From contig LNKV01000018.1 in the NCBI GenBank assembly GCA_001465935.1, positions 677,345-741,344 on the forward strand: 64,000 nucleotides of DNA. The letters run 5' to 3'. Shown here piece by piece: positions 21,382-33,730 of the stretch (position 1 is the first letter of the stretch; each line of letters starts with the position of its first letter). Made by a program: the position numbers and the translations under genes. Below the pieces are notes generated by a model. The model ran no database searches, was not told the DNA's origin, and saw nothing but the letters and a program-made list of their open reading frames with translations. The DNA comes from Clarireedia homoeocarpa (Eukaryota; Ascomycota; Leotiomycetes; Helotiales; Rutstroemiaceae).

Positions 21382-24300
21382 AGTTCGTATTTCATATTTC
21401 CCAATCGGTCAATATTTCAGGCTGTGCAAATGAAATGCGGACAAGCCATAGTAATCAGATGAGATAGTCATAGCCGCACCTGCCCTACATACACGGCTTC
21501 CTTTCAACAGACGGATAATTCTGGAGCTGCGCATTCATCCAACCCGCTGGCCAAAGGGTTTGGTGGCAGGTATCTGTCTGTTTGTACATTTAGGTCGACG
21601 GCTCAGGCCTAAAGGGCGAAGGATGAAACGAAACTGATTTGATGGATCAATAGAGATACATGTTGAATCTTGAGGATCCGAAGAAGGGTGTAACCTTAGG
21701 TTCTACTTGTATAGAAGTGGTGTGGTTCTAGTTGGTGTTTGGCGGCTGGCGGTCGATGGTTGTTTGGTGGTTGTTTGTGGCGGCTGGTGGCGGTTGGTAG
21801 TTGGCACTCTTGTCATATGCGATGTAACACTCCCCTTTGCATAGTTATGTATGAAGTGAGGTTCCGACTGAGTGATACTGGATTTGGACGTTAGGAACAA
21901 TAAGCGCTACCATGTTCGACCGGATTGGGCCATGTCATCCTCCTGCATTATGCGTTTCTATCATGTTCCGGCGTGGAAAAGGTTGAGTTGAGTTCGCTCG
22001 ATGAGGCACCAAAGGGTTTGTAATCTGATGCGTTGTGTGATTATTTATAGCAATGCGAATAGAAGCGACAGAGCCGGGTCTTCGCCGTCGCCTTGATCTC
22101 GTGAGTGGTGAAGTATCTCTTGTCGGCTTAGGCTCGCTAATCAGGAGCAATGGGGATAGGATAGGGATGGAAATCAATGCCGACTCCGACTGTTTTAATC
22201 ACAGGGCAGACAGGTGGAGGAGGAGCCGGAACACTTCCCTAATTTTTCAATCAGAAATTAATATGGCAGTGTAAATGAGTGGATTCACAACGAGAACCTT
22301 GATGGAATAGAGAGAAGGGAGTGAGAGATTAGAACTGGTCTCCAGTCTCCGGTCTCCCAAGATTTCAAGGTTGATATGTATTCGACTCCTGGCAACTTGG
22401 CAGAGCAGGGTCGAGCAGAGTCGAGCGGGATGAAGATAATCAAGTATACATGTAAGATTACATATACATATACAGACACATATACATATAAGATTATATA
22501 TACATATACATATAAATATAAATATACATACACATATACATATACATACACATACATATACATACACATATACATACATATACATACACATATACATATA
22601 CATACATATACACAGCTTATACTTTGTACATTGGATATTGTGAACACTGAAGAGCAGTCTTTGCCTTGCATAATATAATGAATACTACCCACCTCTTGTT
22701 CTCTTGTTCTCTTGTTCTCTTGTTCTGCCCCCGTACTTTGTACGAGGATTTTGAGGAAAGACCTTGCTCACTTACCGTTGAAGATTGATAATCGGGATTG
22801 GCAAACCGGTAGAATCTCTGGTAGTTTATGCAAGCAATGCCAGCGATGCCAAAATGGGTCCCGGTCCTTTCCAATTACTTCGTATAATGAAAAGGACTTT
22901 GTATCAGCGAGCACTACTGCTGCTGGCTACTGCTACTGCTACTGCTACTGCTACTGCTACTGCTACTGCTACTGTAGAGAGTATAGTTAGTTCGTTCTTC
23001 GTTTCTTCCTTTGTTTCTCTCAAGACAATTGGAAATAGTGATTGATCATCGTCATCTCCTTACCTTTGGGTCTTGTGCTCGTGCTCGTGCTCGGTGCTCA
23101 CCCCCGTGCCCGCTGCCCGCTGCCCGGTGTGGCTGCTGCAAGATGGAAAGATACCGACGGGGATTTCGAGCAGTCGAGATTCTCTCGATTCTCCGGTCGC
23201 CGGTGCCCAGTCTTGATCGAAAAAGCTGGGAGCATCATTTCTAAAGATAAATGTCGGATGGAAGTCTGGAAGTGTGGAAGTGTGGAAGTGTGGAAGTCTT
23301 GCAGTCTGGAAGCCTTCCTTGTACACAGGTAGGTAGTCTCTCTGGGCCAAAAGACAAAAGGCAAGCCCAATCGGGAAATTGTGGATCCAATTAGAGGCAA
23401 AGGAGCCAATGAAAAGCATCGGCGTTCGTGAAGGTAATACGGGTTCACCATCACAAGGGTGAATTGATAATTTCCCGTTTACAACCAAGCCACCGCAGAA
23501 ATGTCACCCCGGTGACTTGGAATTTGGAAGGTTTCAATTCGAGATTCTCAAATGTACGAAGGAAGTGCTGCAAAGTCTTTCTTCTCTCTTCTCTCTCTTT
23601 TCTCACTTTGCGACTGCTGTACGGTTATTCTGGAGTACAATACAAGTACAATACAAGCAAGTACAAGCATACAAATAAAGCGAAACGGCCCAGGTCGTTT
23701 GTTTGAATGGTCCCCTCTCTCCCTTATCCCCCTCTTCTCCCTCGCGCTCGCTACCTTACTACTGCACCTTGCTGTACTTTGCCCTGCCAGCCTTCCACGC
23801 TCTTCTGACCTTTGCTCCTCGGACGAACAGACAAACACAAAACACACACACACACCAACAAGCCAATCCACCACTTTTCCCATCCTATCCCATGCCATCC
23901 CATGCCATCCCATCCCCTAGGAACTTCCCGGTCCGTACCTGAATGGGCCGCAAACCCTACTTAACTCTCTCTTAGCTCCTTGGCTGCCTGGTTAGTCAGG
24001 GCAAGACGCCGCAAGACGTAGCAAAAGTCGATGCGCTAGAACCAAAGAAGACTAAAGCGCGCCAACGCTATCCCCAACTCAGCCAGCGATCTTCCACCGA
24101 AATCCCTAGCAATCCCTACCAAATCCAATCCATCCCCCAATCCACCCTCAATCCACCCCAAATCCACTTCTAGTCACACTTTTATCCACACCCACCCGCA
24201 TCCTTTATCCACACACCCACCAACACTTTTACCCTTCCGCACACCCTCGCACACCCTCGCATACCCTCAAACAACCCTCACGCCTTTTCCAAAAGTTCCC

Positions 24301-25145
24301 ACTCTCCAATTTATCTCCAATTTACGTGCATTTCCGTCGACTTACGCACAATTTCGCACTCCCAAATCAACTCAATTCATCCTTCTCTCCTCCTTTCCAA
24401 ACTATTTCGAACAAAAACAATTCTCCATTTCCATCCCTCGCTCAAACAACCATTTGCATCCTCACCATCATCACCCATCACCACCGTCAACCATCCGTCA
24501 AACCATCGTCACCGTCGTCAACAACAACAATCATCACGTCGCTTTCGATGACTTGAACACTCTCTTTTGTTGATATCCTCTCCTTTCTCTGTTCCTTCTT
24601 TTATTTGCGCCCGACCACTCGTTTTGCTTGTCTTTGAACATCACTTTTTGCGGCCTTTTTGAATCTTCATTCCACCTCCACATCCACATCGCCTGTTTTT
24701 CTCTTGCACAGTGCATACCCACCCCGACGAACAACAGGAGATCTTAGGTGACCTTTCCCCTTACAACCCAATTCGAAACACTGCGAAAAACTCATCACTC
24801 GTCGATCTTCCCTTGTCTGTCCTCTTTCAACTTGCACAACAACAACAACAACAACAACAATCACATACAATCACATACAATCTTTCGCTGCCAACTCCGT
24901 ACATTCACTCATTCCATTGTCGACAAACAGGGCTGTGAAAATTGTTGAATCGTTCGCTGGGTCATTTGTTAGGAGACCGACCGCCAACCTCGGAAAATCG
25001 ATCGTTACCAACCAACCTCAATCCTCCCCTCCCTCATCATCCTCTTCAAATATCTATCACGACAACTAAATCAAACCCCGTCGCCGTCGATTTGCTTTCC
25101 AATCCATCTCTCCAAAGGGGCCACGGCCAAAAGAATCAATCAATC
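21382..25145. other. Long repeat-rich spacer and pyrimidine-rich leader of the WSC gene
   Basis: About 3.8 kb. It includes an ACATAT-rich tract at 22445-22611, CTTGTTCT repeats at 22693-22726, TACTGC hexamers at about 22928-22974 and GTGTGGAA repeats at 23270-23300. From about 23,870 to 25,145 the plus strand is strongly pyrimidine-rich, with a CAA triplet run at 24835-24860. That last stretch looks like the promoter and long 5' leader of the WSC gene. No independent gene was seen. Confidence 0.55.
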
Positions 25146-26119
25146 ATGAGGTCGATATCTACTTTCGCTTTCATCGCTGCCACGACTTTGGTTGGCCGAT
25201 CAATCGCAGCTCCATCTCCTGAACCAAGCGCTCTTGCCTTAAAGACACTGAAATACCAAGGATGCTTCTCAAGTGGTACTGGATTAAGCAAGAATTCAAC
25301 ATATGTGTTCAACAGCAAGGGGTACTGTCAGACACAATGTGTTCCTCTAGATCAGGCAGTCCAAGCCACTCACAATTCCGACGAATGCTGGTGCGGTGAC
25401 TACTTACCACCATCTAACACCCTCGTCGACGATACGCTATGCAATGACCCTTGTTCGGGTATCGATCAGGAAATGTGTGGTGGTGTGAAATACTTCTCCG
25501 TCTATCTTACAGGTACCGAGAACTCGGCGGATAATTGGGATGCCGCAGCAGCCTCATCTTCAGCTGCATCCGTCGCTGCCACTGCCACTTCATCTAGCGC
25601 GCCATCCGTCGTAACAGTAGGAGGTTGGTGATGCTTGGAATCCAATTTGTTTGTTTGGTTTGTAGCTAATAGTATCTAGGTCAAACCGTCACTGTGCAGG
25701 CACCCACTGCTGCAGCAGCCACAAGTTCAGCAGCAGCAACAACAGTATCTAACAAGAGTTCCGGTCCAAATAAAGCTGGCATCGCCGCAGGCGTCGTTGT
25801 CGGTGTACTCTTGGCCGCTGCTATCGCTGGAGGCATCTTCCTTTGGATGCGCAATCGTAAGAGGCGTGAGGTCGAGGAAGAGTATAGGAGAAACGCAGCA
25901 GTCAACAACTTCGCTGCAGGAGGAAAATCACCAGTTAGCAGTGGAGGGGCTTCATTCACCGATACTCGTCTCGACCCAACCCTCGCGAACAGGAGAATGA
26001 GTGATGGAAGTATCGCTGATAACCAAGATTACTCAAGAAGGATCTTGAAGGTCAGTAACAATCCGGTCCTTAATACCATGACACACTTATTAACATCCCT
26101 CCAGGTAACCAACGCATGA
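25146..26119 (+). CDS. WSC-domain single-pass membrane protein, likely cell-wall stress sensor
   Basis: Exons 25146-25623, 25680-26050 and 26105-26119 join to 287 aa; the last exon encodes only VTNA. Seen: a signal peptide (about 1-20, ending SIAAP), then a WSC domain (about 36-125) with eight cysteines in the order YQGCF, YCQTQC, ECWCGD, LCNDPC, MCGG. A Ser/Ala/Thr-rich stalk likely to be O-mannosylated follows, then one membrane span (AGIAAGVVVGVLLAAAIAGG) with RNRKRR on the cytosolic side, and a 70-residue tail. This is the architecture of the yeast Wsc1-3 sensors, which report wall stress through Rom2 to Rho1 and the Pkc1 MAP-kinase pathway. The frame stays open upstream to an ATG at 24942, but that start would bury the signal peptide, so 25146 is preferred. 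Confidence 0.88.
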
Positions 26120-27494
26120 TAAGCGACAAACCTTTGTGACGAACGACGAGTATCCAAATGTCATTTAGCTCAATCAAATCCTTTCGGCGTTTACGGTCCT
26201 TCTCCCTTTGTGACTACATTACATGGGTCTGCTTTGGGTATTATTCCCTGTTTTATAAAAGGGTTTATGGTGTTATGTGTGTATAGGTGTGGCGTAGGAT
26301 GAGCATATGAGAACATTTACTCTTTGCCATACGAGGATTCATTTTTTTTTCTCCATCAGGCATCATCTACCGATACACCAAACGTTGGGGCTATCACACG
26401 TTTGAAAATCACCCCGTCCTGTCCTTTCAAACTTTGATTTCCGAAAAATACGTCCTCCGGCATATCCCCTTTCGACACTTTTGTTTTCCTTTAACAAGCG
26501 AGTCCGTCTTATACCCCCACCTCGAATTTTCGACTCGATCACAACAACAGTCAAGCACCCCTCTTTCAGTGTCGGACCAAACACAAACAACATCTAGCGT
26601 GAAGCCTTTTTTTTTTCTCTGATCACGTTTTCCGCATATCAACAACTCAGGTTTGGGCAATCCTTGGAATATCGACAAAAAAACTCCTGTATTTTATGGT
26701 ATCTGTTGGAGACAGATAGGAAGAGGGAAGGGCAGCATATGTAAGGGAGGAATTGTCCTCGTGGTAGTTATAGATCCGAAGTAATGATGAGAAAAGAAAA
26801 TTTATTAACTTATCCATTTTTGTAATTGAGTGAGGTTTTGTTTTTTTTTATTTTTTTTTTTTTTCATTTGTAATATTTGGTTGAAGGATGGATGGGTTGG
26901 GTTGTGTATGGTAGGTAGGTTGTACATATTCAGTTAAATGTCACTCTTCTTCATTTCGTATGTCTACTTTGAGTTCTAAGGGAAGTTTTCCTCGTCTTAC
27001 ATCTTCTCTTGATGTCTATAGCATAGCACATGATCTCTCTTCTTTCTCCAATCTCGAAGTTATCTTACAGTACCATCCATAGGTGTGGAATTGGGAATAA
27101 GCCAGTTTAAGCTAAGTTGGCTTAGCTGAAAGGATTTTTGTTTGGATGAAAAGCGAAGCGCGGGGTCTTGGCTACGTCTCACCACCGGTTCAAATGTGAG
27201 GTGGGAGTACGCGTATGCGTATGATCATCGGCTTTTTTTGACGATACTTTCTTTGGAGGGAGTCTGAGCACGAAATAAATAGGTTGCATTGCATTGAATT
27301 GGATTGGATTGGTTCTTTTTGGTTTTTACCCCGGTTGGTGTTATTTTTTTATTAAAAAGCTTTTATAACTTAAGTTAACTAACTTATGGGGAGAGAATGA
27401 GAATGAGGGAGGGGACAGGTGAGGTCAGGTTAGGTTAGGTCTTATCTATACCATCCATGTTCGTCGTCGTGGAGAGGAGAGGTGAGGTTATAGA

Positions 27495-27539
<45 letters not shown>

Positions 27540-27817
27540 CAATGAGTGACTCCTTGAACTCTACCCAGCTCAGCTTTGAAATGGACTGGACTGACCCCAA
27601 CGATAGATAGAGTTGGCTCGCGTTCGTTCTAGGGTTATTCAATCATTCATTCATTCATTCATTCATCTAACTAACTTATCCATTTATTGATTTCATTCGT
27701 TCATTCATTCATACTCATCTCCATCTTTCTATCTATCTCCTCATCTCCCTTTCTAAGTTACCTACCTACCTCTATGCTACAGCTTTCAAATCAATTTCTC
27801 TCCCCCCTCAAACTTAC

Positions 27818-27892
27818 TACTCTACTCTACTCTACTCTACTCTACTCTACTCTACTCTACTCTACTCTACTCTACTCTACTCTACTCTACTC
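27818..27892. repeat. CTCTA pentanucleotide microsatellite
   Basis: About 15 uninterrupted copies of TACTC/CTCTA on the plus strand. They run directly into a pyrimidine-rich minisatellite. Confidence 0.9.
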
Positions 27893-27929
27893 TCCTCCCC
27901 TCTCCTCCTATCCCCTCCCATCCCCTCCC

Positions 27930-28005
27930 ATTTCCTCCCATCCCATTTCCTCCCATCCCATTTCCTCCCATCCCATTTCCTCCCATCCCATTTCCTCCCA
28001 TCCCA
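27930..28005. repeat. 15-bp pyrimidine minisatellite, five copies
   Basis: Five near-identical copies of ATTTCCTCCCATCCC in direct tandem, preceded by related CCTCCCATCCC units. The strand asymmetry is complete: the plus strand is almost entirely pyrimidine plus A. Confidence 0.85.
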
Positions 28006-28193
28006 CCGCATTCCCACATCACAGCCCAATCACAGCGCAATCCCCAAACATCATCTCCCAACCCGTTTACTCGTACGTACGGCACGTACTTTCTTACCAA
28101 CCAACCAAGCAAGCACACACGCACGCTCTCAAACAGCCAGCCAGCCAGCCAACTTCAAGTCCAAGATTGCTAACCCATCCATAGTCAACAGCC

Positions 28194-28228
<35 letters not shown>

Positions 28229-29022
28229 CCGCAAGCGCGAGAGCGAGTCTTCCCTCCCCCTCCCATCTTCCTCTCCTCTCTCTGTAATCACACCTATTTA
28301 TTCCCCCCCCCCCAAGTTAATTACTTACGCACGAACTAAACTGAACTAACTGTCTATCCGTCTGTATCCTACTACTGTACGTACGTACGTCTACGGCGAG
28401 AAATCAAAGTATAGCGTTTAACTTATTCGTTTCACACGCCATATACAGTACATACAGATACAGATATACCCTTCTAATCCCCCCCCCCCCCCCCCGGCCC
28501 CCCTTTTTTTCATCCTTCATTCTCTTACCCTCTATACCGACACTACGCTAGGAAAAGGAAGAAGAAGAAGAAGGGAAAAAAGACTTAGGAATATCTCCCT
28601 GACCTAACAAGCCCACATACATATATCATAACCCCCTCCAAATTTGTAAATTGGGACGGATACGTTATGCAAAAGGTCAATTAAAGTAGAGTTCAACAGA
28701 CTCCCAGTTCAATTGCAGCTGTTGGAAAATCGAGGGAATTGAAGAATCAAGAAAATAAACAAAACATGATATCGTTAATAATCGTGATACATCCATACAT
28801 CCACCTAATCGTCGACCCTAACATCATCCCATTCCCCATGCTTGCCCACCACCCAATCCGTACCAGAGCAGACATCCCACTCCATCCGAGTCCTAGGTAT
28901 ACCTATATCACCCACCCAAGTTCATGCAATCCAAACCAAAACCATATCCAAACCAGCACCAACCCCCAGTACCACCCCCACTCCTCTCCTATACCTCAGC
29001 CTCCATTCAAAAAACCGCAGCA

Positions 29023-32000
29023 CTAAGCCCTCGTAGTAATATAATCACGATTCTCAATCGTCACACTCTTCGTCATATGATTCACCTTATAAACGCCGAC
29101 CAATCGACTCGCTAACTCAAACATATTATTTCTCAATGAGATAACAATAAACTGAGCATTCTTCGTTCTCTCCTTGATATACGATGCCACAATCGAGACC
29201 TATGATTTAACTATGTCAGCAGACTGCAAGTATGAACCCTCCATACAGCCCAGTTATCGGTCAAGAAATGGGGGGTAAGAAGAAAAGTGAAAGAAGAAAA
29301 AGTACTCACATTCCTAAAATCCAACGCAGCATCAATCTCATCCATAACATACAACGGCGTAGGTTTATAATGATGCAACGCAAAGACCAACGCCAAACTA
29401 CTCAGCGTCTTCTCCCCACCACTCAAATTCGAGATATTCTTCCACGACTTCTTCGGCGGCATAACACTAAACAGGATGCCCTCCGAGAACGGATCTAGCG
29501 AGTCTACGAGTTCGAGTTCCGCATTTCCACCCATCGTGATCATCTGGTACATTTCTTTAAGTCTCAAAGAAATCGTGCTGAAACCTTCCATGAAACCTTC
29601 CAGACGGAGACGTCGAAGATCATCGCAGCGTTTCTTGGCGGTGTCGCGTTGAGCTACTGCGCTTTGTAGGTCTTGGTTACGCGCGGCATGTTCTTCAACT
29701 CGACGACGATATTCGGCGAGAACGCCGAGCTCGACATTTACATTTTGAGTCTTCTCTTCCAAGATGGCGATTTCGGCTTTGAGAGTCTCCTTGCTCATAT
29801 CTGCAAGTTCATCTTTCGTGAAAGTAGGGAGTTCTTCCGCTTCTGCTTCCTCACCAAGATCGCTCACGTTCTGAAGTGCAAGTTTGCTTAGCTTTTCTTG
29901 CCAGTATCTGAGGCGCTTCTGATTCTCAACTAGTACTTTTTGATTTTCTTCGAGTTTGTTGCGCATTTCGATTTCGATTGCACGGATCTCATTGAGCTCT
30001 GTAGTCTTTTCGTCAAGTTCGGCTTTCACTGCGTTAAGCTCTTCTTTCTTTTCACGCAATGCTTCTTGAGCTTGTTCGACCTTGGCTTGGGAACCTTCTG
30101 AGTTGGACCCTTGATTCTGAATCTCTTGCTCTAATGCTTCTAGATCCGCAGCAGAAGCATCTAATTCTTTGCTGGCTTTCGCATGATCCTTCTCATGCTT
30201 AGTAAGTTGCTTCTCTGCTTTTGTTTTGGTGACTTCGGCAGTGGACATGGCTTGACTCAGAGAATCGATCTCTTCTTTCAGGGCATCAACCTTTGCGCGC
30301 TGAGCACGAAGCTTCTCACCACCAACTTTCATGATCTTGTCTTGAAGAGCTTTGATTTCTGCTTCGACACTAGCTGTTTCGTTATGAAGCTTCTCAATCT
30401 CCTTGTTGAGCTTGGCAATGTCCTTCTTCAACGTTGTGACACGGCCATCGTCCGTTTGTGAAGGCTGATGCTCCTTGCTTAACTCCTTGATTCGGCGTTG
30501 TGCATCTGCCAAATTTCGTGCAGAACTCTCAATATCGAGACCCAGCTTCTGCATTTGTGTATCGAGTTGGGGTATTTTGTTGTTGAGATCTCTGATTCTT
30601 GTTTCCAAATCTTTCTGGCGGTCCTGGAACTTTTGAAAGGTTTGTTCAAGCTCGTCTCTATCCACCTCAAGCTTGGCGACTTGTTCCTTTGAGACATCGG
30701 CGACAAGTTTAGAAGACATGAGACCTTTCTTAACTGCATTACCTCCTCCTGACATTGTACCAGACTTATCAATCAGTTGTCCGTCCAGAGTCACAACGCG
30801 CCATCTCTTAGCTCCGTAGGCAATGCGATTGGCTTGTGCCAAATCCTTTGCGACCAGAGTATTTTGCAGCGAATGGAAGAAAGCTGGTCTGAACTTATCG
30901 TCCTTAGCCTTGATGAGATCAAATAGACGAGGAACATTTTCAGGGGTATCGATTGGGGATAGATCCCTATTGCCCAGCTTGTCCAAACACATAAAGTTAC
31001 CACGTCCAAGATTAGTTTTGCGTAGATACTCAATGCACTGTTGTCCGGCTTCGACGGTGTCTGTAACGAAATTATCGAGAGCCCCGCAAGCAGTAGATAT
31101 TGCGATATCAAATTGCTTGTCAATCGTACCCAAATTTCCAAGCCTTCCGTGGAACCCGTCAATTCGACCAGTCTCCTTGAGCCTCATAAGACCTGTCAAT
31201 ACATTTCCCTGCGTTTGAGTATTTGAAAGACTAGCACGAGCTTCATCCGCTTTCTGACGAGCACCAGAGAGTCGAGAACGGAATTCGGGTTCCTTCTCTG
31301 ACAATTGGGTCAACTCAGATTGTAAGCGGGCAGCCTCTTTCTCTAGCTTCTTCCTTTCGGCTTTGCACTGCTCAATCTCAGCGAGCCTAGCTTCACGCCC
31401 CTCCTCAATATTCTGGATCTTTGTTTCAAGTTCCTCAAGCGCCACAGCACCTGCATTGGCCTTTTCGTGAAGTATGGCCAACTCACTCTCTGCTACGGCA
31501 ATAGCGGACTGCTTCTGGTTGATCTTTTCGTTCCAAGGCTCTAGCGACTTCTGCTTGACAGCAATTTGGTCGGAGAATTGTTGCGTCTTCCCCATAAGAC
31601 TGTCCCTAATTTTGGCAAGCTCCTGCTCTTCTGCGGCCATCTTCTCCTCCATTTCCGCTATCTCAGCTGCGGAACTCTCGATATCCTCTCCGCACTTCTC
31701 GATCGTCGCTTGAGCATCAGCCATGGCCATCTCAGATGTGCTGATCGTCTTCTCCAACTTCTTCTGCTTGCTTGTCAAGAACTTTCTCTTTTCCTCAAGC
31801 TTCACTCGTTCCTGGTCAAGACTTGCCATTTCCTTAAGAATCGCCTGTGTGTCCTTCTCAACTGCCTCGTATTCTTTTTGGCCCTTCTTGTACTGTTTCT
31901 CGAGCTGTTTGATACCTGCTTCATTTCCTTGATGTTTCTCCAGCTCAGCATCTAACTGTGCCTGCATCTGGCCAATTGCCTCTTCTGTGACTGCTAAATT

Positions 32001-33365
32001 ATCACCACATTCGTTGATGTAAACCTGGTACAGAGCTGATTGCTTCATAGCCAGTTCATTCTCATCCTTAATGTAAGCGAGTGCCTTGTTCTTTTTGTCT
32101 TCTAGGCTATTTTTCTCCTTTTCGACATGCTGCACGCGGCCACTTTTCTCAACACAAACTTCGTTCAATGTTTCCACCTCTGCAGCAGATTCTTCAATCG
32201 GAGTTTTGTATTTTGATGTGCCAATAATGTCCTCAAGGTACTCCAAAAGTCCATCGTCATGTTCGTTGGCAGCTTTCGGCTTCATTTGGGCGATCGACTC
32301 GACTTCACCCTGGAGAATCAAGAATCGTTTGTGATCTAAGTCGACACCCCGGTCTCTTAAAAGTGTAGTGACAATTGTGAAATTTGATTCCTTTCCGTTA
32401 ATGTAGTACTTGCTAGAATTGTTCTTGAATGCTTTGCGAGATATTACCAGATCAGAATCCGGCATGACCTGATGTGTTCCATCCGGCTGATCCATTACTT
32501 CCTGGAAATGTACTGCTACTTCGCAGTGGTCTAGATCTGGGAATGCGGCAGAGTTGTGAATCAAGGCGGAAATTTTCCCTTGTCGCATCTTACTAGCTCT
32601 GAAACCGAAAACGAAAAGGAGAGAATCAATAACATTGGATTTGCCAGAACCGTTTGGTCCAACGACAGAAGAAAATGATGCGTGAAAGGGACCAACTTCC
32701 TGACGACCAGCGTAACTCTTGAAATTGGTAAGAATCAGGTAAGTGATAACAAGTCGAGCCTTTGGACCAGTATCTTCAACCACTGGTGTTACCATATTTC
32801 TTGATTTCATAACGATATCCATGGGCTTTTCAAGAATTGTATCCATCGCTCTGATCGGTTTAACAGTTGATGCTTGACTGTCCGAAGTACCAGGTCTCTC
32901 TATGGTATCAGCTAGAACGGTGTTGTTGTGCAATTCAGAGGGCTCTGGGGATTGCGATGATTTCGGTGTTGGCAGAGATGAATGACTATCAGGGGTCATG
33001 GAACTGCGTGCGCTTCGTATGGGCACACTCTTCTTTTTGCGTGGCAATGCCTTCTTCGCTGGCGAGTCTGGTGATGGAATTGCTGTTTGTTCGGGATCAA
33101 ATATCTCAGAGGGCTCAATATTCTCAGTTCCCATACTCTTCTTGGGTCTACCCACTGTTCGAGGCGTTGCTGCAATGGAGTTTGTCGTCTTCCGCCTTGT
33201 CTGAGTAGACTTTCGTGGACTTCGCTTTGGCGCAGGGGTGAAATCTTCCTCCTCATCTTCTTCGACCTTAACTGGGACATTCTCCTCTTCGTCGGACGAC
33301 TCAACCACAACCTTTCGGCGTGATGCCGCCCTTCGAGAGGGACGTACGGGAGTTTCTGATGCCAT
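29023..33365 (-). CDS. SMC4: Condensin subunit SMC4
   Basis: Two exons, 33365-29310 and 29199-29023, join across a 110-bp intron to 1410 aa. Seen: a 200-residue disordered, basic N-terminus with Ser/Thr-Pro sites. An SMC ATPase head follows, with Walker A GPNGSGKSNVID (about 235), then a long coiled coil and a hinge at about 720-880 (GFHGRLGNLG, SGTMSGGGNAVKKG). A second coiled coil leads to the signature motif NLSGGEKTLSS (about 1315) and Walker B/D-loop YVMDEIDAALDFRN. The last exon supplies the conserved QFIVISLRNNMFELA tail. The FKSYAG block and the position of the N-terminal extension are SMC4-like rather than SMC2-like. Known: SMC4 pairs with SMC2 in condensin to extrude DNA loops and compact mitotic chromosomes. 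It is divergent from the ELYS-domain gene, 365 bp apart. Confidence 0.97.
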
Positions 33366-33730
33366 ATTGGTATGCGTCTTAAGATGTGCTTTCTTTCGTA
33401 CGCGTGGAAAAGATGACTTGGTGTTTCGACACTATTAGGTTAGGCATTAGCAATTTAGAATACGATTTCTTGAGAAGAGAAATAAGGTACCACTCAGTCC
33501 TGCCTCATGAGTCTGTTGTATTTATTTATTTGGCGTGAAGTGTCGTCTCAATATGTTTTATTCAAATCCAATGTGTTGATGCGGGCATTGTTTACTTCAA
33601 AACAGAAAGAAAGACGCTAAGATAAGGATCCTTATCTAACCCTCAATCGTATATGGATCGCGAGATTTAGACTATCGCAAACACGATCTACATCCATCAA
33701 GGAAACAAGATCAAAGACAAACTGCACGAG
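33366..33730. promoter_or_regulatory. Divergent promoter region of smc4 and the ELYS-domain gene
   Basis: 365 bp between outward-facing start codons with no ORF. It contains an AAGATAAGGATCCTTATCT palindrome at about 33616-33634, whose GATAAG and CTTATC arms are GATA-type sites in inverted orientation. Whether it is used is not known. Confidence 0.5.

Larger units (their letters stand above)
26120..29022. other. Repeat-rich intergenic region downstream of the WSC gene
   Basis: About 2.9 kb between the WSC stop and the smc4 stop. It holds T-runs at about 26840-26866, AC/AT dinucleotides at 27494-27540, ATTC repeats at about 27643-27667, a CTCTA pentamer block, a 15-bp minisatellite, TTAC repeats at 28195-28228 and C-runs at 28305-28313 and 28479-28495. 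The long plus frame across 27687-28184 encodes only repeat peptides and is not a gene. Confidence 0.6.

Noticed and set aside
22247..22692. Frames rich in Tyr/Val/Cys/Ile over 118-135 codons
   Set aside because: They are translations of the ACATAT/TATGTG repeat tract on both strands.
23552..23942. Overlapping frames of about 120 codons on both strands
   Set aside because: Low-complexity pyrimidine sequence with no conserved motif or splice pattern.
27180..27215. A GGTTCAAAT stretch resembling a tRNA B box
   Set aside because: No A box or cloverleaf arms at the right spacing could be folded around it.
27687..28184. A 165-codon plus-strand frame
   Set aside because: It translates CTCTA and CCTCCCATCCC repeats into SerThrLeu and SerHisPro runs; a repeat-driven open frame, not a gene.
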